Assembly: GCF_012273515.2 (NCBI RefSeq)
Contig: NZ_CP050975.2
Coordinates: forward strand, 372,001-436,000
Direction: 5' to 3'
DNA: 64,000 nucleotides
Source of the DNA: Streptomyces sp. RPA4-2
GTDB lineage: Bacteria > Actinomycetota > Actinomycetes > Streptomycetales > Streptomycetaceae
Shown here: positions 35,635 through 44,078 of the stretch, piece after piece
Position numbering within the stretch: position 1 is the stretch's first letter
Layout of the letters: each line of letters opens with the position of its first letter
Made by a program: the position numbers and the translations under genes
The notes under the pieces: generated by a model
Databases searched by the model: none
Told to the model about the DNA's origin: nothing
The model's input: the letters and a program-made list of their open reading frames with translations, nothing else

Positions 35635-35741
35635 GGCGTTCCCCTCCGAGCCTCAACGGTGGCCTGACACGGTCCGCTCACCGACGTCGCGCGACGGCCG
35701 CCCACCACGGAGAGCAGCTCCTTGTCTCTTCCGAACTCCCC

Positions 35742-35755
35742 TTACAACGTTGTAA
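35742..35755 (-). promoter_or_regulatory. LacI-family operator palindrome
   Basis: TTACAACGTTGTAA is a perfect 14-bp palindrome with the central CG typical of LacI-family operators in actinobacteria. It lies 108-121 nt upstream of the glycoside-hydrolase start, which suggests carbohydrate-inducible expression. No LacI gene is in the window, so the regulator would act from elsewhere. Confidence 0.75.
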
Positions 35756-35882
35756 ATGAACGACCGTGTGAACATGACAACATAGGCGAAGCGGGGGTGT
35801 CCAGAGGCTGCGAACAAGGCGCTCCGCATCCGCGCGCACCGGCCGGTGGACGCTCACGCGGTCATGCGGCCGCCTCAAGTGG
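35756..35882. other. Short intergenic region
   Basis: Between the LacI-type operator and the SpoIIE-type stop codon. TGAACATGACAACATAGG (35768-35785) is AT-rich and could carry the hydrolase -35 region. No gene is seen. Confidence 0.4.
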
Positions 35883-38261
35883 TCATACGGCTGAGGTGAG
35901 TTGCTGCTCGGCCCAGATGGTCTTGCCCCGGTCCTCGTAACGGGTCCCCCACCGCTGTGCGAACTCGGAGACCAGCAGCAGACCGCGGCCGCCTTCGTCG
36001 GTGGTTCGGGCGTGCCGCAGGTGGGGGGCGGCGCTGCTGCTGTCGGAGACCTCACAGGTCAGGGTGCGATCGTAGATCAGCCGCAGTCGTACGGGCGGTT
36101 CGGCGTACCGGATGGCGTTGGTGACCAGTTCGCTGACGATGAGTTCGGTGGCGAAGACCTCGTCGTCCAGGGCCCACGCGCTCAGTTGGCCCGAGGCAAG
36201 GGTGCGGGCGGTGGCCACGGCCGCCGGGACGGCGGGCAGGCTCCAGGTGGCGACGTGGGAGGGGTCCAGGGCCCGGGTGCACGCCACCAGGACCGCCGCA
36301 TCCTGCGGAGGGTCGACGGGGATGAGGTTCTCGGCGAGGCTCAGGCACAGGTCCTGCGGGGCCTGACGGGAAGCGGCGAGCAGTCGCGTGACCTCGACGT
36401 GTCCGCCGTCGTGGCCGAAGGCCTGCACCAGTCCGGCCGTGTACAGCACCAGGCGGGTCTGGTCGGGCACCGTCAGCTCGAATTTGGTGAACGCCGGTCC
36501 GGGCCGGCCCAGGGGTGCCCCCACCGGAAGATCGGGGAAGGTGACCGTGCCGTCCGGCCGGGCCACGGCAAGGCCGGGCCGTCCGGCCGTGGCCATGACG
36601 CACTGCCGGGTGACGGGGTTGTAGACCAGGTACAGGCAGGTGGCCCCGGCGGCCTCGCTGCCGGCCGCCGGGTCACCGTTCTCCGCGTCCATCTGGTGAA
36701 CGACGTCGTCGAGGCGAGCCATGACCTCGTCCGGCGCCAGATCCAGGGCCGCAAGGATGTGCACGGCGGTCCGCAGCCGGCCCATGGTGGCCGCCGTACG
36801 CATGCCGCGCCCGGGGGCGCTGCCCGTCACGAGGCCCACGCGCGCGCCGGGGAGAGCGATCACGTCGGCCCAGTCGCCGCCCGCGCCGGAGTACACCACA
36901 TGGTGCGCGGTACGAACCGAATGCGGAGCGGGAGAATCCTGTGGCAGCATGCCTCGCTGCAGGGAGAGCACGGCGTTTCGCTCGCGGACGAAGCGGCGGG
37001 CGTTGTCCAGGGCGACGGCGGTGCGGCCGGCGAGGTCCTGGGCCAAGGTGAGGTCTTCGTCGTCGAAGGCGCCGCGCGCGCCCCAGCGGTAGAAGGCGAC
37101 CAGCCCCAGAACGCTCTCCCGCGCGACCAGGGGCACCATCATCAACGAGTGGATCCGCTCCTCGAGGATCCGCCGGCCACGGACCATGTCATCGCGTATC
37201 CAGGTGCTGTCCTCGTCGACCGAACGCACCAGACACGCCTTGCGGTCGGCCAGGACCCGCAGGGCGGCCGCGGCACCGGGATAGTTGCTCGGCTCACCGA
37301 CCGCGTACACCCCCGGTGTGATACCCGCGCGGTCCGACCTGCACGCCGCACGTTGGAGGGCCCATCCGGCTTCCCCCGGCCCGTACGGCACCTCGTGTCC
37401 GGCGAGCACCGGTTCAAGGAGGTCCACGGCCACGCTGTCGGCCAGCCGGGGAACCACCACCTCGGCCAGTTCCTGCGCGGTGCGCAGCACGTCGAGGGTG
37501 GTCCCGATACGGGCGCCCGCCTCGGCCACCAGGGCGAGGCGCTGCTGTGCCCGGTGCTGGTCACTGACGTCGACCACGGTATCGGCGATGCCGATGATGC
37601 GTCCGGCGGAGTCCTGCAGGCGGAACACGGACGCCGAATAGACGTGCTCGTGCTCGGGGTCGCCGGGCGGCCGCCCCCGCTTCTCGAAGGCGATCGCCGG
37701 CTCACCGGTCTCCAGCACCTTGGCCATCACCTGCTCCGCCATCTCGGAACTGAAGCCGGGCCACGCCTCGGTGGGACGCAGGCCGAGGGCCTCGGTCACC
37801 CGCGTGCCTTGCATCCCCTCCGCTGCCGCGTTGTACCGCGTCAGACGGAGTTCCGGATCCAGGACGAACAGGCCGATGGGGGAACGGGTGAACAGGGCTT
37901 CCAGCAGTGCCTGGTCGACTGCGGGGACCGTCTCGGACGACGCCGCTGACAGCTCCACCCGCCAGCACGCCCCGAACTGCGGGTCCCGCTCGGCCCACAC
38001 ACGGATCCGGCAGCCGACCGCATGGCCGTCCTGGTGTCTGAACGCCGTCTCGGTTACCCCGAAGTGCCCGGGCGGCCCCGCGGCGAGCAGTTCCGTGATC
38101 GTCCGGCCGATACCGCACGGTGCCGCATAACCGAGGAGTTCTTCGGCTGCCGGGCTCCACCGGACCACTACGCCTACGCCATCCACCAGCAACGATGCCT
38201 GACTGACCCCGTCAGGCGCGCTTCCCGCTGTCCGCGTGCTGCCGACTTCCGATCCGTCCAT
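35883..38261 (-). CDS. PAS-PAS-GAF-SpoIIE-HATPase signalling protein
   Basis: 792 residues in the order PAS (about 20-110), PAS (about 125-245; SPIGLFVLDPELRLTRYNAAAEG), GAF (about 255-430), SpoIIE/PP2C-like phosphatase (about 445-650) and a C-terminal HATPase_c of the anti-sigma-factor kinase type (ELIVSELVTNAIRYA; DEGGRGLLLVSEFAQRWG). The usual role is to set phosphorylation of an anti-anti-sigma factor in response to redox or ligand cues. In the phosphatase domain GGDWADV keeps one metal-binding Asp, but the usual GDVxGHG reads GSAPGRG, so a second Asp is lost. Start 38261 (MDGSEVG) follows GGAAGG; the longer frame upstream is non-coding in character. Confidence 0.88.
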   Translation of the reverse strand: MDGSEVGSTRTAGSAPDGVSQASLLVDGVGVVVRWSPAAEELLGYAAPCGIGRTITELLAAGPPGHFGVTETAFRHQDGHAVGCRIRVWAERDPQFGACWRVELSAASSETVPAVDQALLEALFTRSPIGLFVLDPELRLTRYNAAAEGMQGTRVTEALGLRPTEAWPGFSSEMAEQVMAKVLETGEPAIAFEKRGRPPGDPEHEHVYSASVFRLQDSAGRIIGIADTVVDVSDQHRAQQRLALVAEAGARIGTTLDVLRTAQELAEVVVPRLADSVAVDLLEPVLAGHEVPYGPGEAGWALQRAACRSDRAGITPGVYAVGEPSNYPGAAAALRVLADRKACLVRSVDEDSTWIRDDMVRGRRILEERIHSLMMVPLVARESVLGLVAFYRWGARGAFDDEDLTLAQDLAGRTAVALDNARRFVRERNAVLSLQRGMLPQDSPAPHSVRTAHHVVYSGAGGDWADVIALPGARVGLVTGSAPGRGMRTAATMGRLRTAVHILAALDLAPDEVMARLDDVVHQMDAENGDPAAGSEAAGATCLYLVYNPVTRQCVMATAGRPGLAVARPDGTVTFPDLPVGAPLGRPGPAFTKFELTVPDQTRLVLYTAGLVQAFGHDGGHVEVTRLLAASRQAPQDLCLSLAENLIPVDPPQDAAVLVACTRALDPSHVATWSLPAVPAAVATARTLASGQLSAWALDDEVFATELIVSELVTNAIRYAEPPVRLRLIYDRTLTCEVSDSSSAAPHLRHARTTDEGGRGLLLVSEFAQRWGTRYEDRGKTIWAEQQLTSAV

Positions 38262-38522
38262 GACCTTCCGCCGTTCTGGGCTCCCTCGGCTCGGCCGTGC
38301 CTCCAGTCTCGCGCAGCCGGAACCGCTTCGCGCGGCCTGGGGCGCGAGCGCGCCCGCAGATGCCCTGCGCCCGGGGGACTGCCGCCGGCCCGCCGCCGAC
38401 CGGACGCCCGGCGTGTGCGTCACCTGCTTGACCGGTGACGAGCAGGGATGTCATGATCTCACCGGTCAAAACGGTGACGCGCCGAGGCCTCCGCGCCTCC
38501 GTCCGCGAAAGAGAAGGCGAAA

Positions 38523-38966
38523 ATGGATCTGAAACTCGAAGTCGTCGTGCTGCCCGTCTCCGATGTCGACCGGGCCAAGGCCTTCTACGAGAAGGCCGGT
38601 TTCCGTCTGGACGTCGACTACGTCGCCGACGACGACTACCGCGTGGTCCACCTGACGCCGCCCGGCTCACCGTGCTCGATCCTCTTCGGTACCGGGGTCA
38701 CCACGGCCGCGCCGGGTTCGACGCAGGGCCTGCACCTCGTGGTGTCGGACATCGCGGCGGCCCATGCCGAGCTCGTCGGCCGAGGTGTCGAGATGACCGA
38801 GATCTTCCACGACGCCGGCGGGGTGTTCCACCGCGACACGGAAGATGGCCGGGTCAATGGCCCCGATCCACTGCGCGCCAGCTACGGCTCGTTCACCGCC
38901 TTCAATGACCCGGACGGCAACGGATGGGTGCTGCAGGAAGTGACCACCCGGCTCCCCGGCCGGTGA
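38523..38966 (+). CDS. VOC (glyoxalase-fold) protein
   Basis: A 147-residue VOC protein: MDLKLEVVVLPVSDVDRAKAFYEKAGFRLDVDY, LHLVVSDIAAAHAELVGRGVEM and AFNDPDGNGWVLQEV. The final Glu in WVLQEV occupies the usual metal-ligand position, as in many active VOC enzymes. GAGAAGG lies upstream of the ATG. It is divergent from the SpoIIE-type gene. No substrate evidence. Confidence 0.9.
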   Translation: MDLKLEVVVLPVSDVDRAKAFYEKAGFRLDVDYVADDDYRVVHLTPPGSPCSILFGTGVTTAAPGSTQGLHLVVSDIAAAHAELVGRGVEMTEIFHDAGGVFHRDTEDGRVNGPDPLRASYGSFTAFNDPDGNGWVLQEVTTRLPGR

Positions 38967-39014
38967 CGAACACCTCCTTCCGCCACCCGCGCCTCCCGCA
39001 AGGTGACAGGACCA

Positions 39015-39110
39015 GTGGTGGACGAGGCCTCGCGCACCTACGCCATGGTCGTCACAGGCGCCGGACGGGTCGGCGAGAACGTGGCCGACCTGGCCCGCGC
39101 CGCCGGGTAG
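39015..39110 (+). pseudogene. N-terminal stump of a flavin disulfide-reductase-like gene
   Basis: A 31-codon frame (GTG 39015 to TAG 39108) reads VVDEASRTYAMVVTGAGRVGENVADLARAAG. TYxxVVxGAGxVGENVADxARAAG is the FAD-binding opening of pyridine-nucleotide-disulfide oxidoreductases (mercuric/dihydrolipoyl type). The remaining 430 or so residues are missing, and downstream sequence is non-coding. Confidence 0.55.
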
Positions 39111-39483
39111 CAACTCCCCACGGGCGGGACCCTGTTCGCCACCGGCCTCGGACGACCGAGTGCGCCGGGGCACCGAGGCGAGCCGCACAAATCACCGCTC
39201 GGGGGGCGAAGCCACGACGGCAAGGCCGAGCGCAGCCCCGCGTGGGCGGACGGGTCGAGGGCCTCAGCCGGAACCTCGACGCCGCCGACACCGCAGGCAC
39301 GCATGCCCCGCAGGCACCGCACGCCCCGCAGGCATTTAGTTGACACATAAACTACATGCCTTACGATGGACCCGGCGAGCAGGCAGCGAACCGACCCGCT
39401 TCACGCACGAGCCGCGCGGCCGCTCACCCGATTCACGGCGGCACGGGACAGGCCCGCATCGCCGCACACCCTCACCCTCTCGA
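39111..39483. other. Non-coding stretch with short repeats
   Basis: No gene is seen. Near 39295-39335 GCAGGCAC.GCA.GCCCC is repeated twice. TTGACACATAAAC (39342-39354) is similar to the MarR-like boxes further right. Confidence 0.45.
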
Positions 39484-39528
39484 TTGACGCATCAAGCATG
39501 TATCCTAGGAATATACTTGACGTGTCAA
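39484..39528 (+). promoter_or_regulatory. Paired MarR-like dyads before the monooxygenase genes
   Basis: TTGACGCATCAAG (39484-39496) and CTTGACGTGTCAA (39516-39528) are each near-palindromic (TTGAxxxxTCAA) and are arranged as a larger inverted pair around TCCTAGGA (39503-39510). A related TTGACACATAAAC lies at 39342. TTGA...TCAA dyads are typical of MarR- and some HxlR-type operators. They end about 50 nt before the RBS of the 39580 gene. No MarR gene is adjacent; the HxlR gene at 42603 is a possible source. Confidence 0.55.
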
Positions 39529-39579
39529 TTATTTGCTTCTGGACGGTCAACCCCATGCGGGCCACCGGAGGAGGAGACC

Positions 39580-39885
39580 ATGACGCCGCTGACCTTCGAG
39601 ATCGGCCTCGACTCGCTCGGGGAGGTCGCCACGGATGACGGCCGGACGCTGAGCGACGCCGAGACCGTCCGCCTGCTCCTCGGGCGACGGCTTCCGGGGA
39701 GCCGACGAAGAGCGCGCCGTGGTCGATCTCGGCCGGCCCACGACCTGCACCTGAGCCGTTTCGACCTCACGTACGACATCATGCGCCTGCCGCGTCAGGC
39801 CCGTTCCCGCACGATCGAGTTGCTGGGCCGCGAAGTCGCCCCGCTGGTAAGGGAACTGCTCACCAAGGAGTCCACCCATGTCTGA
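39580..39885 (+). pseudogene. Luciferase-like monooxygenase with internal deletion
   Basis: A 101-residue frame with a strong RBS (GGAGGAG about 39568-39574). Its first 33 residues (MTPLTFEIGLDSLGEVATDD..LSDAETVRLL) match the N-terminus of the intact monooxygenase that follows. The last 45 (LHLSRFDLTYDIMRLPRQARSRTIELLGREVAPLVRELL) match its C-terminus ([37 protein letters not shown]). About 240 central codons, with the flavin and substrate sites, are missing, while the joined product stays in frame apart from an Arg-rich junction. Its stop overlaps the start of the intact gene by 8 nt. Probably a non-functional remnant that still sets translation of its neighbour. Confidence 0.8.
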
Positions 39886-40909
39886 TCTCACTTTCGGCCT
39901 CGACACGTTCGGCGACGTACCCGCGGACGACTCCGGTGCGACGGTCTCCCACGCGAGGGCGATCCGGCAGGTCCTCGACGAAGCCGTCCTCGCCGACGAC
40001 TTGGGCGTCGACGTCATCGCGCTCGGCGAACACCACCGGCCGGAATACTCGATCTCGTCCCCGGAGACCGTGCTCGCCGGCATCGCCACGCGCACCACAC
40101 GCATTCGGCTCTCCTCCGGCGTGACGGTGCTGAGCTCCGACGACCCCGTCCGGGTGTTCCAGCGCTTCGCAACCGTCGACGCCCTCTCGGGCGGCCGGGC
40201 CGAGGTGATCCTCGGCCGCGGGTCCTTCACGGAATCGTTCCCCTTGTTCGGATACGACCTCGCCGACTACGACACGCTGTTCGAGGAGAAGATCGAGCTG
40301 TTCTCGAGGCTGCTGGAGGAGAAGCCCGTCACATGGAAGGGCACCGTGCGGGCTCCCCTGGAGGACGCAGAGGTCTTTCCCCCCACCGAGTCGGGGCACC
40401 TGAGCACCTGGGTCGGTGTCGGTGGCTCACCCCAATCGGTCATTCGCACCGCCCACTACGGACTTCCCCTCATGCTCGCCATCATCGGCGGTTCGCCCGA
40501 GCGCTTCGCGGCCTACATCGACCTCTACCGGCGCGCGGCCGACCAGTTCGGCACCACCGCTCATCCGGTGGGAATGCACTCCCCCGGCTTCATCGCCGAC
40601 ACCGACGAAGAGGCCCGAGAGGTGCACTGGCCGAGCTACCGGGTCATCCGCGACCGCATCGGCGCCCTGCGAGGCTGGCCGCCGCTGCGCCGCGAGGAGT
40701 ACGACGCGGAGATCGAGCACGGCTCCCTGTACATCGGCTCACCCGAGACGGTCGCCCGCAAGATCGCCGGCGCCGTCCGCCAACTCGGCGTCGGCAGGTT
40801 CGACCTCATCTACACCGCGGGCGCACAGCCGATCAGTGCCCGCCTGCGGGCGGTCGAGCTGTACGGCACGAAGGTCATTCCCATGGTCCGCGACATCCTC
40901 GCCGGCTGA
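39878..40909 (+). CDS. Luciferase-like (LLM class) flavin-dependent oxidoreductase
   Basis: A 343-residue TIM-barrel monooxygenase: [66 protein letters not shown] (two canonical LLM blocks), then [21 protein letters not shown] and [28 protein letters not shown]. The family uses FMNH2 or F420. Start 39878 lies inside the remnant gene and overlaps its end, implying coupling. The next gene resembles an F420:NADP reductase, so F420 use is plausible but not shown. Confidence 0.93.
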   Translation: MSDLTFGLDTFGDVPADDSGATVSHARAIRQVLDEAVLADDLGVDVIALGEHHRPEYSISSPETVLAGIATRTTRIRLSSGVTVLSSDDPVRVFQRFATVDALSGGRAEVILGRGSFTESFPLFGYDLADYDTLFEEKIELFSRLLEEKPVTWKGTVRAPLEDAEVFPPTESGHLSTWVGVGGSPQSVIRTAHYGLPLMLAIIGGSPERFAAYIDLYRRAADQFGTTAHPVGMHSPGFIADTDEEAREVHWPSYRVIRDRIGALRGWPPLRREEYDAEIEHGSLYIGSPETVARKIAGAVRQLGVGRFDLIYTAGAQPISARLRAVELYGTKVIPMVRDILAG

Positions 40910-40937
40910 CTCACGCAAAAGCGGAAACGGAGACGGC

Positions 40938-41621
40938 ATGAACATCGAGGGCGTCCGCAGCGTCGGCATCCTGGGGGCCGGGAAAGTGGGAACCGTACTG
41001 GCGCGGCTGGCCCTCGCGGCAGGGTTTCGCGTGCTGATCGCCGGGTCGGGCGCGGCCGAGAAGATCGCGCTCACCATCGAGGTCCTCACCCCCGGCGCCG
41101 TCGCCGTCACCGCGGCCGAGGTGGCGGCCCAGGCGGACGTCGTGATTCTGGCACTCCCCCTGGGCAAACACCGCGGCATTCCGGTCGACGCGCTGCGGGG
41201 CAAGCTGGTCATCGACGCGATGAACTACTGGTGGGAGGTCGACGGCGTACGCCACGAGTTCACCGATCCCCGTACCTCCACCAGCGAGATCGTCCAGGCC
41301 TTCCTGCCGGACTCCCGTGTGATCAAAGCGTTCAACCACATGGGCTACCACGACCTCGAGGACGAGGCCCGACCCGTCGGAACGTCCGGCCGCAAGGCGA
41401 TCGCCCTCGCCGGGAAGGACCCTGCCGACCGGGCCACGACCGCCCACCTCGTGAGCGCCCTCGGCTTCGATCCCGTCGACGTCGGCCCGCTTGCCGAAGG
41501 GGTGCGCCTGGAACCGGGCACCGAGCCCTTCGGCGCCAACGTCAGCGCGGACGAGTTGCGCGCCATGACCGACCGCTTCCCAGCCTCGGAACGCGGCGTG
41601 ACGGTCGGCAGGGCCCGCTGA
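40938..41621 (+). CDS. NADPH-dependent F420 reductase-like NAD(P)-binding protein
   Basis: A 227-residue protein: the Rossmann loop [20 protein letters not shown] (residues 9-28), [25 protein letters not shown] and [17 protein letters not shown]. It matches the F420:NADP oxidoreductase/ProC-like family. GGAGACGG precedes ATG 40938. It is 28 nt after the LLM stop, so it is co-transcribed and probably recycles reduced cofactor for it or acts on the same pathway. Confidence 0.87.
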   Translation: MNIEGVRSVGILGAGKVGTVLARLALAAGFRVLIAGSGAAEKIALTIEVLTPGAVAVTAAEVAAQADVVILALPLGKHRGIPVDALRGKLVIDAMNYWWEVDGVRHEFTDPRTSTSEIVQAFLPDSRVIKAFNHMGYHDLEDEARPVGTSGRKAIALAGKDPADRATTAHLVSALGFDPVDVGPLAEGVRLEPGTEPFGANVSADELRAMTDRFPASERGVTVGRAR

Positions 41622-41801
41622 GCCGCGAGGCGGCCCGGCATGTTCACCCGGTCTCCGGTCCTCGGGACCAGTGCCCCGACACCCGGGGACGCCACCAGGT
41701 CTCCCGGCAGTACGGGCCCCGGTCAGCCCGCTGACGCCACGTACCGGCGGCGAGCCGCGCCCTCTCGTCGACGGGGTCAGCTTCGAGAGCGGTTCGCGCC
41801 C

Positions 41802-42515
41802 TCAGCGCGTCAAGGGCAGGCCCGGATAGAGGTTTGCCAGATCTCCGGAGAGTGCGGCGCGTACGGTACGGCTCTTGTCGTCGGCCACCACTTCGAGCGC
41901 GCGGTCCTGGATGCCGTCGAGTGCGAGCCCGGCCACCCATGCTGGGTCGACCTTGTCGGAGCCGTCCACGTAATCCGCCATGTCGGTGTCCATGTAGCCC
42001 ACGTGCAGGGCCATGACGTCGATACCGGACGGTGCCAGCTCCTGCCGAGTCACGTTGGTCATGGCCAACTCGGCGGCCTTGGCCGCGCTGTAGCCGCCGT
42101 AGTTCGGATAGTGCGCCCAGCTGAGCAACGAGAGCACATTGACGATGGTCCCGCCGCCGTTCGCGGCGATCACCGGGGCGAAGGCCCTGGTGACATTGAG
42201 GGAACCGAAGAAGTGCGTTTCCATCTCCAGGCGGATGTCACCCATGTCGCCCGCGGCGAGTCCGACGTGCGTGCTGATGCCGGCGTTGTTGATGAGAAGT
42301 GTCGCGTCCCCGGCGACCTCGGCCGCCCGTGCCACGGAGTCGGGGTCCGTGATGTCCACCGCGAGCGGCACGGCCCCGGGCAGGTCGACCGACGCCGGAT
42401 TGCGTGCGCCCGCGTAGACCTTGGCGGCGCCGCGCTCGAGCAGCTGGGCGGCGAAGTGCCGGCCCAGGCCGCGGTTGGCTCCGGTCACGACCGCCACTGC
42501 GTTCCTGATGTCCAT
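41802..42515 (-). CDS. Classical SDR oxidoreductase
   Basis: A 237-residue SDR with TGANRGLGR (cofactor loop), INNAG, SLLSWAHYPNYGGYSAAKAAE (Ser, Tyr and Lys of the catalytic triad), and VMALHVGYMDTDMADYVDG. Start 42515 has only a weak ribosome-binding site. It is divergent from the HxlR regulator, with 87 nt between starts, and is its probable target. It belongs to a group often paired with HxlR sensors of reactive carbonyls. Confidence 0.92.
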   Translation of the reverse strand: MDIRNAVAVVTGANRGLGRHFAAQLLERGAAKVYAGARNPASVDLPGAVPLAVDITDPDSVARAAEVAGDATLLINNAGISTHVGLAAGDMGDIRLEMETHFFGSLNVTRAFAPVIAANGGGTIVNVLSLLSWAHYPNYGGYSAAKAAELAMTNVTRQELAPSGIDVMALHVGYMDTDMADYVDGSDKVDPAWVAGLALDGIQDRALEVVADDKSRTVRAALSGDLANLYPGLPLTR

Positions 42516-42580
42516 GAGTTTCTCATCCCTGAGGGGCTGAATAGGTATTTCCAACATAGATAGCTGGATGAGGAAACGCA

Positions 42581-42599
42581 ACTCAGGGGTAAGCTGAGT
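42581..42599 (+). promoter_or_regulatory. Dyad and leaderless -10 before the HxlR gene
   Basis: ACTCAG-GGGTAAG-CTGAGT (42581-42599) is an inverted repeat containing TAAGCT (42590-42595), whose end is 7 nt from ATG 42603. This arrangement suggests a leaderless transcript repressed at its own start. A second inverted pair TTTCC/GGAAA flanks the central AT-rich segment (42548-42576). Confidence 0.5.
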
Positions 42600-42602
42600 C
42601 GC

Positions 42603-43118
42603 ATGACACACGCCAAGACCGCACGGAAGGACCGCGACCGCGAAGAGGCCTGCTCGATCGCCCGCTCCCTTGAGATCGTCGGGGACCGCTGGACCATGCT
42701 GGTCCTCCGCGAGGCGGCGCTCCAGGGCGTGACGCGCTTCGCCGACTTCCGTGACCGCCTCGGCATAGCCCCCGACGTCCTCACGTTGCGCCTGGCCACC
42801 CTGGTGGAGGGGGGCGTCATGGAGAAGCGGCCCTACCGGGAGCCCGGTGCGCGCACCCGGTTCAGCTACCACCTGACGCCCGCCGGTGAGCAGCTGCGCC
42901 TGGTCCTGGCCGCCCTCCAACAGTGGGGCGACGAGAACCGGCCGCCCTCGACCGGACCCAGCACGCTGCGGCGCTCCGCCGACGGCGACCGCCCTGTGCG
43001 TGTGGCCTTCGTCGACGACACCGACGCCGTCGTCCCCGCGGGCAACGTGAACTTCCTGATGACGGTCCCCCGTCCCACGCGGGGGCGGGAGGAACCAGGG
43101 TTGACGCCCAAGTCCTGA
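42603..43118 (+). CDS. HxlR-family regulator
   Basis: A 171-residue protein with an HxlR winged helix: CSIARSLEIVGDRWTMLVLREAALQGVTRFADFRDRLGIAPDVLTLRLATLVEGGVMEKRPY (residues 17-78) and SYHLTPAGEQLRLVLAALQQWGD. Cys17 is at the position of the redox- or electrophile-sensing Cys in HypR/YodB relatives. The C-terminal 55-residue tail is unusual and probably disordered or regulatory. It is divergent from the SDR gene. Confidence 0.9.
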   Translation: MTHAKTARKDRDREEACSIARSLEIVGDRWTMLVLREAALQGVTRFADFRDRLGIAPDVLTLRLATLVEGGVMEKRPYREPGARTRFSYHLTPAGEQLRLVLAALQQWGDENRPPSTGPSTLRRSADGDRPVRVAFVDDTDAVVPAGNVNFLMTVPRPTRGREEPGLTPKS

Positions 43119-43335
43119 CCGTCCACCACTGGGCGGCCGCTCTCAGGCGGCCCGGTGCTCTCACCACCGGCGGCGGCACGTCCGTCCGACCACTCGAGCC
43201 GGCCCACGGCCGACGGGAGGTCGAACCGGGGACCGGCCGACCGGCGGGACCGCCTGCTGCGGGACCGCGGGCTCGAGCACGAGCACCCTCGCGGATGTGT
43301 CGGGTCAGGTCATCGAATTCTGATCATCGCTCACG
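43119..43335. other. Intergenic, no gene seen
   Basis: About 215 bp between the HxlR stop and the first transposase fragment. Only short compositional frames. Confidence 0.4.
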
Positions 43336-43422
43336 CGGTGGCACGATGACGGGATCGAGGAGCGGCTGCACGACGCGCTGCGTGACCGGGTCCGAGTGCC
43401 CGACGGCCGCAGCGTCGAACCT
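43336..43422 (+). pseudogene. IS5-family transposase fragment
   Basis: 29 codons read RWHDDGIEERLHDALRDRVRVPDGRSVEP (shown in pieces: RWHDDG, HDALRDRVR, DGRSVEP). This matches the segment immediately before the first catalytic Asp of IS5-type transposases, the same part that is present in the relic at 46030. It breaks off at CTAGTACTCC (43422-43431), which may be the left end of a later insertion. Confidence 0.65.
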
Positions 43423-43459
43423 AGTACTCCAGCTGTAGGTCGCTCTTGGCTGGTGACGG

Positions 43460-44008
43460 CTATGTTCTCCGCGGTTTGCGTGGCCTGGCCCAGCTGCCGT
43501 GCGGCCGGTTTCGTTCCTGGGCCAGCGTCGCTGCATCGAACTGGGTCTTGCTGGTCACTGCTCGTGGTTCAGGTACGAGCGTGGTTGCAGTCGATCGCCA
43601 CGGGACAGCCGAGGCCCAGCCGACCAGGGGCATGGTCTCGTCGTAGTGCGGAGCGAACTGCGCGACGATGATGGTGGGCATCTGATAGTTCTGGCTGCGG
43701 ACGTGTTCGAGGAAGGCGTCGGGCAGCGAGACGTGGTGGGTTTCCACATAGTGCGGGAAGTCCTGGCGCCACAGCCACGCGCCGTCGGTCAACAGGGATG
43801 AGCATCCCGGAGAGTGCCGGTGGGGGCTGCCGGTGATGACGTCCGGTCCGCCTTCCATGACGTCGATCAAGTCGTAGCCTGCGTCCAGGTAGGCCACCAG
43901 GTCCGTCTCATCCCGCTCACCGACGGGCCGGACGACATCGTGTATCGATCCGTTCGGCTGGCTGGAGCGGGTGTCGAATTCGTCGTAGAAGCCCAGCAAT
44001 CCCAGCAC
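43460..44008 (-). CDS. Hypothetical protein, possible immunity or accessory protein
   Basis: 182 residues from GTG 44008, with AAGGAG (44014-44019) 5 nt upstream. The core is well-formed protein: LGLLGFYDEFDTRSSQPNG, LVAYLDAGYDLIDVMEGGPDVITGS, SPGCSSLLTDGAWLWRQDFPHYVETHHV. It looks like a small acidic soluble protein and I recognise no named family. Its position between IS elements and near a CdiI-type gene makes an immunity-protein role possible. The last 45 or so residues (after VGWASAV) become Arg-rich and may derive from the adjacent mobile element, so the C-terminus may be chimeric. Confidence 0.6.
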   Translation of the reverse strand: MLGLLGFYDEFDTRSSQPNGSIHDVVRPVGERDETDLVAYLDAGYDLIDVMEGGPDVITGSPHRHSPGCSSLLTDGAWLWRQDFPHYVETHHVSLPDAFLEHVRSQNYQMPTIIVAQFAPHYDETMPLVGWASAVPWRSTATTLVPEPRAVTSKTQFDAATLAQERNRPHGSWARPRKPRRT

Positions 44009-44078
44009 TGCGTCTCCTTCGACGAGCCTTTCCATCCCGCTGGCACTCGTAGACGCGGCCACCGTTGACCATCGGCGT

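Noticed and set aside
33139..35667. 842-codon open frame on the + strand
   Set aside because: Antisense of the glycoside hydrolase; no motif, whereas the minus strand shows signal peptide, catalytic domain and lectin repeats.
35901..37949. 682-codon + strand frame
   Set aside because: Antisense of the SpoIIE-type gene and purely compositional.
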